Source: an uncultured Alphaproteobacteria bacterium (GTDB lineage Bacteria > Pseudomonadota > Alphaproteobacteria > TMED127). From it: a stretch of DNA of 50,673 nt. Below, one piece after another: positions 18,536 through 26,974 of this stretch. The stretch's first letter is position 1; each line of letters starts with the position of its first letter. A model generated the notes under the pieces. That model searched no databases and had not been told where the DNA came from. It was given only the letters and a program-made list of their open reading frames with translations. The translations under genes and the position numbers were made by a program. The stretch is taken from the NCBI GenBank assembly GCA_902567145.1, contig CACFLM010000002.1, positions 1 through 50,673 on the forward strand, written 5' to 3'.

Positions 18536-19834
18536 TTATATAAAAAGATCTTTAACCATAGTCTCATACCAACCAAATGCATGCTTTGCCTCTAATTTTC
18601 TATTCAAGCTATCTGAATTAGTATTACTTTCAGAACTTCCTAATGATATTATTCTATCTTTTGTAATGTTTAATCTGTACCACGCTGATATTGAAAACGC
18701 CCTATCTTCCTTTGAAAAACTATAACAAGTATTTAAAAAAACAGGGTCAATGAGCTCCTTTTCTAATATTTTATTAATTAAATTAATTGACAATACTTTT
18801 GCCTGACTATTAGCTGAGAAAGCTGACTTAGGCATAGACCATGCATTAATTGAGTCCCCAACTGCATAGATATTTTTATGACCATTAAGTTCGAAAGATA
18901 CAGGATTTATTTCACACCAATCTTCTCCTCTTTCAATAAGATCTGAATCAGATATCACTTTTGCTGCTTTTTGTTCTGGTATAATGTGAATAAAATCACT
19001 TTTAAAAGTCTGACCCTGATCATTTTTTACCAAACTATTTTGTTGATCATAAAAAATAACTCTTCCACCCTTACTTCTAGGAATCCACTCAATAATATCT
19101 CTACAATTTAAGTCCCATTCTCTGAAGAAATTATCTTGTTTTGTGAAAGAATCTTTAGAATCAAGTATTAAGATTTTTACATTTTTTTTTTTTTTTTTTT
19201 TATAATTTGCAATTAAAGATGCCCTCTCATAAGGAGCAGGTGGACAACGATATGGATAATCAGGTGCTGATATTATTATCTGAGAATTATCTTCTAATTC
19301 AGATAACCGTTTTTTAAAATTTAAAATATTACTTTCACCATCCCAACAGTGAGGTATGTTGTTTTTATCAGATGTTCTATATCCATTGATAATATTTTCT
19401 TTATAGCCAATACCAGGTGATAAAATCAAAAAATCAAAATACAATCTAACACCATCAGAGAGAATTATATTTTTATTATCTGAGTCAATAAATTTTATAT
19501 GATCATAAATAAACCTTACTGTTTTATATTTTTTTTCATTAACTTTAAAAATTATATAATCCTCATCTAAAATATCTCCGATTACTAGATTTGATAATGG
19601 ACCGGTTCTTATTTTTTTATTTTTTTCTATAACTATGATTTCAATAAGATCGGATAATTTTGAGAGGTAACTTAGACAAGTGGAACCTCCAATACCCATA
19701 CCTAGTATAATAATCCTCGGTCTCTTCTTTGCATTTAATCTTTTAAAGAGAAATATTTTTGAAAGCATAAGGAATGTCAAACTACCTATAAGGTCTGAAA
19801 TAAATGCTCTTCTATCTTCTTTAATTTTCATCAT
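18536..19834 (-). CDS. fccB: Flavocytochrome c sulfide dehydrogenase flavoprotein subunit (FccB-like)
   Basis: 432 residues. A periplasmic flavoprotein of the FCSD/SoxF family that oxidises sulfide or polysulfide and passes electrons to a c-type cytochrome. The N terminus DRRAFISDL plus a hydrophobic stretch resembles a Tat signal. The FAD loop is GMGIGG (45-50); the redox disulfide cysteines Cys197 (YRCPPAPYERA) and Cys370 (NTCYSF) are both kept, with the conserved MPKSAFSANSQAK. The cysteine that covalently binds FAD in Allochromatium is Gly78 here (RTGPLSN), so FAD would be non-covalent. A 20-base homopolymer encodes Lys212-217. It overlaps the cytochrome gene by 14 bases. Confidence 0.82.
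   Translation of the reverse strand: MMKIKEDRRAFISDLIGSLTFLMLSKIFLFKRLNAKKRPRIIILGMGIGGSTCLSYLSKLSDLIEIIVIEKNKKIRTGPLSNLVIGDILDEDYIIFKVNEKKYKTVRFIYDHIKFIDSDNKNIILSDGVRLYFDFLILSPGIGYKENIINGYRTSDKNNIPHCWDGESNILNFKKRLSELEDNSQIIISAPDYPYRCPPAPYERASLIANYKKKKKKNVKILILDSKDSFTKQDNFFREWDLNCRDIIEWIPRSKGGRVIFYDQQNSLVKNDQGQTFKSDFIHIIPEQKAAKVISDSDLIERGEDWCEINPVSFELNGHKNIYAVGDSINAWSMPKSAFSANSQAKVLSINLINKILEKELIDPVFLNTCYSFSKEDRAFSISAWYRLNITKDRIISLGSSESNTNSDSLNRKLEAKHAFGWYETMVKDLFI
19182..19201. repeat. 20-base homopolymer T tract inside fccB
   Basis: Twenty consecutive T on the plus strand (A on the coding strand) encode the lysine run at residues 212-217. It is by far the longest mononucleotide tract I noticed. 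As given, the reading frame is intact across it. Such tracts are prone to replication slippage and also to sequencing error. Confidence 0.95.
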
Positions 19835-20105
19835 AAATTAAATCTGCTATAATTTGTATATCTTGGTTTGAAAGAACTCTTGAAATTCTATTCATTACAC
19901 TATTATCTTTATCATTTTTATAAACAGTCATTAATCTAATAAATTCATCTTTTTCCAAACTCATTAAAGAGGGAATTTTATCAGTGGTATTAATATCTAA
20001 ATTATGGCACGCTTTACAATTTTCAACAATTAAGTTCATCTCATCTTGATTTGCAAAAGCAAGATTAGAAAAAAGTAAAATAAAATAAATGCTAATTTTT
20101 ATCAT
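19821..20105 (-). CDS. Small periplasmic monoheme cytochrome c (FccA-like subunit)
   Basis: 94 residues with a signal peptide (MIKISIYFILLFSNLAFA) and one heme-binding CKACH motif (30-34). Candidate axial methionines are Met48 and the Met in SVMNRI (about residue 71). The short NRIS...DIQIIADLI ending fits the single-heme cytochrome domains of flavocytochrome c. Overlap with fccB (14 bases) strongly suggests it is the electron acceptor of that flavoprotein. It also overlaps the end of der by 14 bases. Confidence 0.8.
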   Translation of the reverse strand: MIKISIYFILLFSNLAFANQDEMNLIVENCKACHNLDINTTDKIPSLMSLEKDEFIRLMTVYKNDKDNSVMNRISRVLSNQDIQIIADLIYDEN

Positions 20106-21414
20106 AAGGATTAGTTGTTTTTCTGAATGATATCTTTATTGGTATTCCGTCTAAAAAAAAATTTCGTTTTAATTTATTTGATATATATCTTTTGTATTGA
20201 TTATTTATAGAGCTTGGATAGTTTGAAAAAATATTAAATTTTGGAGGTGATGTACTTACTTGAGAAATATATTTTAGTTTCACAATTCTCCCATTTTTTA
20301 ATGGTGGTGGATTCTCTATCATCACTTTTAATAACCAGTCATTTAATTTATTAGTCTTAATTTTCTTGTGCCATGACTCTAACTGTTTAGAAATAACAGA
20401 GTGTAAAGTTTTGAACCCAGTATTCTCTTTTGCTGAAACAAACAATACAGGCACGCCATTTAATTGTGGATTTAACTCGTGAATATGTATTAGCACTTCT
20501 TTTTTTTGCAATTCTTTTATACTATCAACTTTATTTACTAAAAGAATATAACATCTATTTTCAGAATAAACTTGACTCACTATCTTCGAATTAATCTTTT
20601 CAAAGTAATTATTAATATCAAACACGATTATAATAATTTTACATAATCTAATTTTTTTCAGAGTCTGGTTTGTTGATAATTTCTGAACTTTTTCTCTACT
20701 TTTTTTTGAAAATCCAGCTGTATCGAACATCTTAAAATTAAGATTATGAATTCTTGCACTAGTTTCTACAGAATCTCTTGTTAAATTTGGCTGTGAACCT
20801 GTTAAAGCTAATTTCTTTTTATTTATCAAATTGAAAATTGTTGATTTTCCAGTATTTGTCTTCCCTACAATTGCAATAGAAAGATCATCAAAATTATTTT
20901 GATCTTTATCAGAGAAATCTAGATCTTTAATGAGGTTATATATTTTCCATTTTAATTGATCAATTGACTGATTGTGAGTTGCAGATACCGCTAAAACTTC
21001 AAATAATCCCTTATTATTTATGGAATCCATTATATTTTGCGAAAATTTTCCCTCGGTTTTGTTTATTACCGTCAAAATCGGTTTGTTAAATTTTCTGGAC
21101 AAAGATATTATTTCAAAATCCTCTGACGCTAAGTCTGCTCTACCATCAAAAACTAACACAATTACATCTGCTAGTTTTGAATATTCAATAGTGTTATCTC
21201 TAATTTTCTTTTCAGTTGTATTTGAAGAGCCCGACAAACCTGGTGAATCTATCAACTCACAATACCTATCCCACAATCTTATTTTCTTTTTTCTGATATC
21301 TCTTGTCAGACCGGGACAATCGTCAACAATAGCTATATTTTTTTTTAAGATAACATTGAATAAAGAAGACTTCCCTACATTTGGTTTGCCAAGGATGATA
21401 ATTTTAGCTGACAT
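20092..21414 (-). CDS. der: Ribosome assembly GTPase Der (EngA)
   Basis: 440 residues with the unique tandem GTPase layout. First G domain: P-loop GKPNVGKSS (9-17), DSPGL switch and NKTEG (118-122). Second: P-loop GKTNTGKS (184-191), DTAGF and NKVDSI. A C-terminal KH-like domain follows (about 350-440). Der is needed for 50S maturation. It lies between bamB and the fcc genes, which it overlaps. The bamB-der neighbour pair is conserved in proteobacteria. Confidence 0.96.
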   Translation of the reverse strand: MSAKIIILGKPNVGKSSLFNVILKKNIAIVDDCPGLTRDIRKKKIRLWDRYCELIDSPGLSGSSNTTEKKIRDNTIEYSKLADVIVLVFDGRADLASEDFEIISLSRKFNKPILTVINKTEGKFSQNIMDSINNKGLFEVLAVSATHNQSIDQLKWKIYNLIKDLDFSDKDQNNFDDLSIAIVGKTNTGKSTIFNLINKKKLALTGSQPNLTRDSVETSARIHNLNFKMFDTAGFSKKSREKVQKLSTNQTLKKIRLCKIIIIVFDINNYFEKINSKIVSQVYSENRCYILLVNKVDSIKELQKKEVLIHIHELNPQLNGVPVLFVSAKENTGFKTLHSVISKQLESWHKKIKTNKLNDWLLKVMIENPPPLKNGRIVKLKYISQVSTSPPKFNIFSNYPSSINNQYKRYISNKLKRNFFLDGIPIKISFRKTTNPYDKN

Positions 21415-21416
21415 TT

Positions 21417-22727
21417 CTATCCCAATATATAAAGAGTTCCTTTTTTAGAAATTAAAATAACTTGTTCTCCTAGATGTATTGGGCTTGCGACCAACTCTTC
21501 TGAAAGATCAAGTTTACTTAATAATTTTCCAGTAAAAGGAGATATTGATATAACTTGACCATCAGAATTACTAAGAAGAATTTTGTTAGAACTCAATAAC
21601 GGTCCGTACCAGCTTATCTCCTCACCATCTTTTGAAATTTTCAATTGAACTGCCCATAATAACTTACCTTTATTTATATCAACACATAAAAGCCTTCCGG
21701 TAGTATCAATTAAATATATAGAACCTCCAGAAATTGCTATTGGATTAATTGATGATAGTTTTAAGTTCCATATTTTGTTTCCGTTATTAAGCTCATAAAC
21801 AATAAATTTATCTGAAAATGAAGGTACAAATACTTTATTATCAACAATAGAAATTGGAGATTGTATATCATTCAATGATGATTTATTAAAAAAATTACCT
21901 GATGTAATGTTATCAAACCATATTAATGTACCATCTGAATGATCAAGTGCATAAATTTCACCAGATGAATAAGATACAATCACAATGTTATTGTGTATAA
22001 CAGGCTTTGAGCCTCCGATAATAGAGACCTCTTCTAAATTCCCAACATGAGACCAAATTAAGTCACCATTTTCTAAGTTTAAAGAAAATGTTTGGTTGTC
22101 ATCAGAAATAACAATTATCTTTTCATTAAAAACTAATGGAGGTCTTGAAAATTGAACAAGAAGTTTTTTTTTCCATAAAACCTCACCATTGCTTGCATTA
22201 ATTGAATAAATATTACCTAGACCTGTTGTTACAAGAAGGTTTCTTTTGTATAGAGCAAACCCTCCTATAAACGGCAAAGCCTCTTTCTTTTCATTATCTA
22301 ATTTGACCTTCCAATTAACTTTCCCATTTTCTATACTGGTGCAATAAATGTTAAAATCATTATCAGCATAAAATACGTTATTTAAATCAAAAACTGGGAT
22401 CGTTACATGATCAATTTTATCAAAAGCTATATCATTAAGTCTTATTTTTTTCTTTAGCTTCAATTTTGGTTTGCTTTTAAAATGAAACAAATGATTTCTT
22501 TCATTTTGATATTGTTGGGTCCAAGTATCTACAAACACACTGTCATCTATATAGATTCTTTGATTTGATTTAATAATGATATCGTCATCAAATTCAAAAA
22601 CATTTTCTCTTTTGCCTTGAAGAATTTCTTCTTTCTCATCAAAATATGAACAAGAGAAAATAAAGAATGTCAAAATTACTGATATTAGTTTTTCTATTTT
22701 CAATTTATTTCTTTCCAAGAAAGTCAA
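21417..22727 (-). CDS. bamB: Outer-membrane assembly lipoprotein BamB (PQQ-like beta-propeller)
   Basis: 436 residues. A lipoprotein-type N terminus places Cys26 (FFIFSC) after a hydrophobic stretch. The rest is a series of propeller blades with repeated patterns such as NGEVLWKKKL, NGDLIWSHV, DGTLIWFDN and KGKLLWAVQL. BamB helps BamA insert outer-membrane proteins such as the LptD at the window start. The ATG overlaps the end of the TPR gene by 23 bases; no later ATG would retain the signal. Confidence 0.88.
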   Translation of the reverse strand: MTFLERNKLKIEKLISVILTFFIFSCSYFDEKEEILQGKRENVFEFDDDIIIKSNQRIYIDDSVFVDTWTQQYQNERNHLFHFKSKPKLKLKKKIRLNDIAFDKIDHVTIPVFDLNNVFYADNDFNIYCTSIENGKVNWKVKLDNEKKEALPFIGGFALYKRNLLVTTGLGNIYSINASNGEVLWKKKLLVQFSRPPLVFNEKIIVISDDNQTFSLNLENGDLIWSHVGNLEEVSIIGGSKPVIHNNIVIVSYSSGEIYALDHSDGTLIWFDNITSGNFFNKSSLNDIQSPISIVDNKVFVPSFSDKFIVYELNNGNKIWNLKLSSINPIAISGGSIYLIDTTGRLLCVDINKGKLLWAVQLKISKDGEEISWYGPLLSSNKILLSNSDGQVISISPFTGKLLSKLDLSEELVASPIHLGEQVILISKKGTLYILG

Positions 22728-23349
22728 CCATATTCTTGGCTCTTAATCCAAGAGAAGATGGCTTATTTGGCAGTGAAAGAATTGATTCAAATGTCTCCAA
22801 AGCTTCTTTTTTTTTACTGCTTTGAAGATATATGAAAGCTTTTAGTTCGAGTGCAGAAAATTTCCAAATCATACTGTTTTCCAAAGGTTCTAATTTAACT
22901 AATAGATCTTCAGACTTCTTCGAATCCATTGAATTCATGACATAAAGAATGGTAGCAATGTCACGAAATGATTGGTCAACTGCATTTCTTTCTAAATCTA
23001 AATAAATCTCAAGCCCTTTATCAATTTCTCCTTTTTCTATTAGTATTGATGCTTTTTTAATCTTTGCCATTGTTACATACCCATCTGAGCCTTTATCTTC
23101 TATTCTATCAAGCGCAAGTAAGGCAGCATCAATATCTTCTTCTTTGAACAATTCTACTGCAGCAGTAAAGTCGTCTCCTAATTGTTGCTTAGTCTTTATA
23201 GTGTAATCTTTCCAAAAAACAAAACCTGTGGTACTCAAGATTATACCCAAAGAGATACTCACAATATATGGAAGAAATTTCTTCCAAAGTTTGAGTCTCT
23301 TCTCCTCTTTAAGGTCCTCATCAACCTCTCTTATAAATTCTTCACTCAT
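22705..23349 (-). CDS. Membrane-anchored TPR protein, YfgM-like
   Basis: 214 residues: short acidic cytoplasmic N terminus (MSEEFIREVDEDLKEEKR), one membrane helix (about 28-46), then periplasmic TPR-type helices (DAALLALDRI, DKGLEIYLDL, EALETFESIL). YfgM-like proteins bind the Sec translocon and periplasmic chaperones and often precede bamB-der, as here. It is the first gene of the five-gene minus-strand run ending with fccB. Confidence 0.82.
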   Translation of the reverse strand: MSEEFIREVDEDLKEEKRLKLWKKFLPYIVSISLGIILSTTGFVFWKDYTIKTKQQLGDDFTAAVELFKEEDIDAALLALDRIEDKGSDGYVTMAKIKKASILIEKGEIDKGLEIYLDLERNAVDQSFRDIATILYVMNSMDSKKSEDLLVKLEPLENSMIWKFSALELKAFIYLQSSKKKEALETFESILSLPNKPSSLGLRAKNMVDFLGKK

Positions 23350-23434
23350 TTTTTTATTTATTTTCCAAAATTCTTTAATATCATATAGTTAATGTATTTA
23401 TATTCTATCAAATTTAAATTTCAATTTTATATTT

Positions 23435-23743
23435 ATGAATAATTTAAAAAAATCAAAGATTATTAGGTTTAAAAAAAAAGAAATTCATGAAATTATGGAA
23501 TTATATTCAAAAAAAATATCAATTGGTGAGTGGAAAGATTATTCTATCAGTTTTCAAAAAAGTTATGCAGTTTTTGCAATTCATAGATCATTCAAGCTTG
23601 GTCCATGTCTAGAAATAAAGAAAAACTATAGAAATCAGTGTATTTTTACTTTGACTTCACAGAATAATGTGATCGCAAGTTCAAGAAGTCTTAGAAACGT
23701 AATAAATTATTTAAAAAAACCAATTCTTAAGCTAGTCAAGTGA
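23435..23743 (+). CDS. DUF2794 domain protein
   Basis: 102 residues, basic. The pattern I-F-x-x-EL-like region, LYSKKISIGEWKDYSI, AVFAIHRSFKLGPCLEIKK and the closing LRNVINYLKKP match the DUF2794 family, small alphaproteobacterial proteins of unknown function. It is divergent from the TPR-bamB-der operon and its last 12 bases overlap the end of the DUF1289 fusion gene on the other strand. Confidence 0.75.
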   Translation: MNNLKKSKIIRFKKKEIHEIMELYSKKISIGEWKDYSISFQKSYAVFAIHRSFKLGPCLEIKKNYRNQCIFTLTSQNNVIASSRSLRNVINYLKKPILKLVK

Positions 23744-24199
23744 TTTTCTTAAACCAGAGGTATAACTTTCACCTCTTTTTTTTGAAATTCTCTGGAATCC
23801 CATAACTCCGCGAAAAAGATAGTCTATTTGCCCTGACTTCCATTTAATCTCTAGATTTCCGTCAGTAATAGTCCATTGTCCAGTATCTCCATTGCCGTAA
23901 TTTGTGCTTGCAGTGCCATCTTTAATTATTTCTATACTAAATTCAGATTGCCACTTATCTAGTGCCACCCATTTTCCAATCCATATATTATTTGCAAAAC
24001 TATCGGTAAAAATAAAAAAAAATAACAAACATAAGTATTTTAATTTTCTTAGTTTTAGAATCTTAAAGATATTTTGCTTTTGTTTCTTAGAGTATTTTTT
24101 CCAATTACTAATTTCTTCAACAGTTCTGAAGCATCCATCACATAAATTATTCTTGGGATTTAATTTACATTTATCAATACAAGGTGACTTTACATTCAT
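23732..24199 (-). CDS. DUF1289 domain fused in frame to a secreted domain
   Basis: 155 residues. Residues 1-50 are a DUF1289 module with cysteines 7, 11, 20 and 23 (SPCIDKC, LCDGC), a probable metal-binding motif. Residues 53-69 look like a signal peptide (LRKLKYLCLLFFFIFTDSFA), then an 86-residue beta-rich domain with KWVALDKW, GDTGQWTI and LEIKWKSGQ. DUF1289 proteins normally end near residue 55-70. Either this is a true fusion with a membrane-spanning linker, or a second gene starts at a non-ATG codon (an ATT at residue 44 would give a standard signal peptide). Start overlaps marC by 4 bases. Confidence 0.7.
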   Translation of the reverse strand: MNVKSPCIDKCKLNPKNNLCDGCFRTVEEISNWKKYSKKQKQNIFKILKLRKLKYLCLLFFFIFTDSFANNIWIGKWVALDKWQSEFSIEIIKDGTASTNYGNGDTGQWTITDGNLEIKWKSGQIDYLFRGVMGFQRISKKRGESYTSGLRKSLD

Positions 24200-24816
24200 A
24201 ATAACTCAACAATACCACTTACAAAGTACTCTACGGCTAGAGCACCTAAAATTAATCCAAATACTTTCTGCAAAACATTGATAATAGTTCTATTAAAAAA
24301 ATGCAAAAAAGAATTTGAAAAAATGATAATTAAAGAAGTCAAGAATAATGTCAAGATTAAAGGAAAGATTTGTGTATAGAAATTAATTGCTGAATAATTG
24401 ATATCTTCAGATATTAATACGGACAATGTTATTGCTGATGGGCCTGCAACTAAAGGAATTGATATTGGAAAAACAGCTATATTGCTTATATCTTGTTCGT
24501 CAATTAGTTCATTTGCTAAAGATTTTTTTCTCTTTACTCTTTTTTCGAAAACCATTTCATATGAAATGATTAGCAGAAAAAGACCTCCAACAATTTGAAA
24601 AGATGCTATTGATATACCCATGAAAATTAAAAAAGAATTACCGTATAGTGAGAAAAAAGTTAAAACAAATGAGGTTATTAAAAAAACAAGGAACGCAAGC
24701 TTTATAATTTTTTTTGTATTTAAACCATGAGTTATTACTGTTAAAATAGGAATTAAGGAAATTGGATCGACCGCAACAAAAGCTTTTAAAAAGTTTTGAA
24801 TAAATAAATCATGCAT
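24196..24816 (-). CDS. marC: MarC/UPF0056 family integral membrane protein
   Basis: 206 residues with six hydrophobic helices. The family opening FVAVDPISLIPILTVIT and the central FPISIPLVAGPSAITLSVLIS are characteristic. Function of the family is uncertain; it was once linked to multiple antibiotic resistance without confirmation. The ATG lies in ATGCAT shared with the start of trhO on the other strand, so its leader must lie inside trhO. Confidence 0.88.
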   Translation of the reverse strand: MHDLFIQNFLKAFVAVDPISLIPILTVITHGLNTKKIIKLAFLVFLITSFVLTFFSLYGNSFLIFMGISIASFQIVGGLFLLIISYEMVFEKRVKRKKSLANELIDEQDISNIAVFPISIPLVAGPSAITLSVLISEDINYSAINFYTQIFPLILTLFLTSLIIIFSNSFLHFFNRTIINVLQKVFGLILGALAVEYFVSGIVELL

Positions 24817-25725
24817 AATAAAGAAAATTTTATAGTATCTAGCTTTTATAAATTTGTCTATCTAAGAGAACTTTGTGACATAAAAGATAGACTAACACAA
24901 AACCTGAACCAATTTAACATTAAAGGAACATTCATTATTGGAGCAGAAGGTATTAATGGATCCTTCTCAGTACAATATGATCAATTTGGTAAGATTAGAA
25001 ACTTAATTAAGAAAATAATATCTCAAGATATTAAATTTAAGAGTCAGATCACTAATAATCATTCATTTTTAAGATTAAAAATAAAAGAAAAAAAAGAGAT
25101 TGTAACGCTAGGAAAAAGAAATATTGATCCTGATAAAATTGCTGGTAAATATCTCGATCCAGATTCATGGGATAGATTTATAGTTGAGGAGGATTCTATA
25201 ATTATAGACACCAGAAATATTTACGAATCAGAAATTGGCTCATTTAAGTCATCACTAAAAACCCAGACTAAAAGCTTTCGAGATTTTCCAAAATGGATTG
25301 AAAGAAATAAAAAAAAACTTGAGAACAAAAAAATTGGTATGTTTTGTACAGGCGGAATAAGGTGCGAAAAAGCAAGTAATTATTTAATAAATAAAGGTTT
25401 CAAAAATATTTTCCAACTTGAGGGAGGAATCATTGAATACTTAAAAAAAACAAAAAATAAAACAAAGATGTGGGTAGGAGAATGTTTTGTGTTTGATGAA
25501 AGGGTCTCAATAAACGATAAACTTGAAAAAGGAAATTATTTACAGTGTTTTGCCTGTAGATCAGCAATTACATTAGAAGAAAAAGAGTCAAAATATTTCA
25601 TCGATGGTGTCTCATGCCCGAAATGCTCTGGGAAAAAGTCAGAAAAGCAAACTAAAAGATATGAAGAACGTCAGAAACAAATGAAAATAGCTAAACAAAA
25701 AGGTATTAAGCATTTAGGTAGTTAA
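24811..25725 (+). CDS. trhO: tRNA uridine(34) 5-hydroxylase TrhO (rhodanese family, YceA)
   Basis: 304 residues. TrhO installs 5-hydroxyuridine at the tRNA wobble position. N-terminal acylphosphatase-like domain with [11 protein letters not shown] (44-54), then a rhodanese domain: [12 protein letters not shown] (132-143), SFRDFPKW, and the catalytic Cys179 in [10 protein letters not shown], followed by [13 protein letters not shown]-terminal cysteine cluster (246, 249, 269, 272) may bind zinc. No Shine-Dalgarno is seen before the ATG; the upstream DNA is the start of marC. Confidence 0.94.
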   Translation: MHNKENFIVSSFYKFVYLRELCDIKDRLTQNLNQFNIKGTFIIGAEGINGSFSVQYDQFGKIRNLIKKIISQDIKFKSQITNNHSFLRLKIKEKKEIVTLGKRNIDPDKIAGKYLDPDSWDRFIVEEDSIIIDTRNIYESEIGSFKSSLKTQTKSFRDFPKWIERNKKKLENKKIGMFCTGGIRCEKASNYLINKGFKNIFQLEGGIIEYLKKTKNKTKMWVGECFVFDERVSINDKLEKGNYLQCFACRSAITLEEKESKYFIDGVSCPKCSGKKSEKQTKRYEERQKQMKIAKQKGIKHLGS

Positions 25726-26786
25726 TCAGTTCCGAGCTTTGGAATAGAATATTTTTTCATCTTCTCAATTAATGTTGTTCTATTGATCTTCAGACATTTC
25801 GATGCTTCTGTTACAGAACCGTTGCTTTTTTTCAAAGCCCCTTCAATTAAATTAAACTCAACATCACTTAAATGACGTCTTAAGTCGATCTTATCAAGTA
25901 GCTCAAACCATTTTTTGTAATGATTAGGGTGTGGCATTGAATTAGAGTCTTCAATCTTTTCTACATCTATATTAGAAAGATTCGAAGTCATCTCCCATAA
26001 TTTCTCTTTTTCTTTATGATTGTCAGGTAAATTTACCTTCAACAGATTTTCTTTAATATTTTTTGAACTTATATTACTGTTAGGAAAAATAATTGCTGCT
26101 CTCTCAATTACATTTTTTAATTCTCTAACGTTACCTGGCCATATATATTCCTGCAATGCTTTTATTCCAGAGTTATCAATAATCGGAATAACGGATCCAT
26201 TACTTTTTAATTCATCTAATATATGGCTTACAAGAACTGGTATATCTTCTTTCCTCTCTGCTAAAGTAGGAATTTCAATAGGGAAGACATTTATTCTATA
26301 AAATAGATCAGCTCTAAAATGACCCTCGTCAATTTTTTTTTCTATATTCTGATGAGTAGCACAAATTAATCTCAAATTTAATTCGATTTCCTTTCTTCCA
26401 CCCACTCTTTGAATTCGCCTTGACTCAATTGCTCTAAGTAATTTTGCTTGAAGTGACATTGGCATATCACCAATTTCATCTAGAAATAAAGTACCTTCGT
26501 GTGATGCCTCAAACCTTCCCTCTCTTTTAGAATCAGCCCCTGTAAATGCTCCTTTTTCATGACCAAATAGTTCTGACTCTAATAGTTCAGATGGTATTGC
26601 CGCACAATTTACATTTACCAGTTCACCAGTCCTTTTTGATGATTCATGAATAGCTCTAGCTACTACATCTTTTCCACATCCTGTTTCACCCCTTAAAAGA
26701 ACAGTAGAATTCGATTTAGCAACCATCTCTACGAGTTTTCTTAACTCCAAAGTTGCTTCACATTTTCCTTTTATTATTTCAGTCAT
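25722..26786 (-). CDS. Sigma-54 activator without N-terminal regulatory domain (FleQ-like)
   Basis: 354 residues. The AAA+ domain starts almost at once: Walker A GETGCGKD (33-40), sigma-54 contact loop GAFTGA (79-84), [11 protein letters not shown]alker B, and the arginine-finger region. The Fis-type helix-turn-helix is at the C terminus ([20 protein letters not shown]). The lack of a receiver or GAF domain fits the flagellar master activator FleQ of Rhodobacter sphaeroides, where a partner FleT supplies regulation. It diverges from the FleT-like gene and flagellar operon. It converges with trhO, overlapping by 4 bases. Confidence 0.88.
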   Translation of the reverse strand: MTEIIKGKCEATLELRKLVEMVAKSNSTVLLRGETGCGKDVVARAIHESSKRTGELVNVNCAAIPSELLESELFGHEKGAFTGADSKREGRFEASHEGTLFLDEIGDMPMSLQAKLLRAIESRRIQRVGGRKEIELNLRLICATHQNIEKKIDEGHFRADLFYRINVFPIEIPTLAERKEDIPVLVSHILDELKSNGSVIPIIDNSGIKALQEYIWPGNVRELKNVIERAAIIFPNSNISSKNIKENLLKVNLPDNHKEKEKLWEMTSNLSNIDVEKIEDSNSMPHPNHYKKWFELLDKIDLRRHLSDVEFNLIEGALKKSNGSVTEASKCLKINRTTLIEKMKKYSIPKLGTD

Positions 26787-26815
26787 TAAATAATTAATTT
26801 ATATAAATAGAATAA

Positions 26816-26831
26816 TGTCAGAAAAATGACA
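26816..26831. promoter_or_regulatory. Inverted repeat TGTCA-N6-TGACA in the activator intergenic region
   Basis: TGTCA (26816-26820) and TGACA (26827-26831) are exact inverse repeats separated by six bases. They lie about 100 bases upstream of the sigma-54 promoter of the fleT-like gene and 30 bases upstream of the fleQ-like start, a sensible place for an activator or autoregulatory site. No binding evidence; inference from symmetry and position only. Confidence 0.3.
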
Positions 26832-26927
26832 ATAATCAAATTTTAAAAATTATAAAAAAAAAAAAATTAGTTTATATAATTGATTTTATTGACTAAATTA
26901 ATTAGCTTATTTTTCTTTTTCTAGTTT

Positions 26928-26943
26928 TGGCAATAATTTTGCT
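26928..26943 (+). promoter_or_regulatory. Sigma-54 promoter of the fleT-like/fliE operon
   Basis: TGGCAATAATTTTGCT has the invariant GG (26929-26930) and GC (26941-26942) ten bases apart and matches TGGCA-N6-TTGCW closely. The expected transcript start is near 26954, 21 bases before the ATG at 26975, leaving room for the AAAGGAAAAG Shine-Dalgarno. Its presence argues against the TTG at 26927 as start codon. Confidence 0.85.
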
Positions 26944-26974
26944 TCTACTAATCAAACTAATAAAGGAAAAGAAA

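Noticed and set aside
26927..26974. TTG start extending the FleT-like protein by 16 residues
   Set aside because: The TTG lies inside the sigma-54 promoter; ATG 26975 has a good Shine-Dalgarno.
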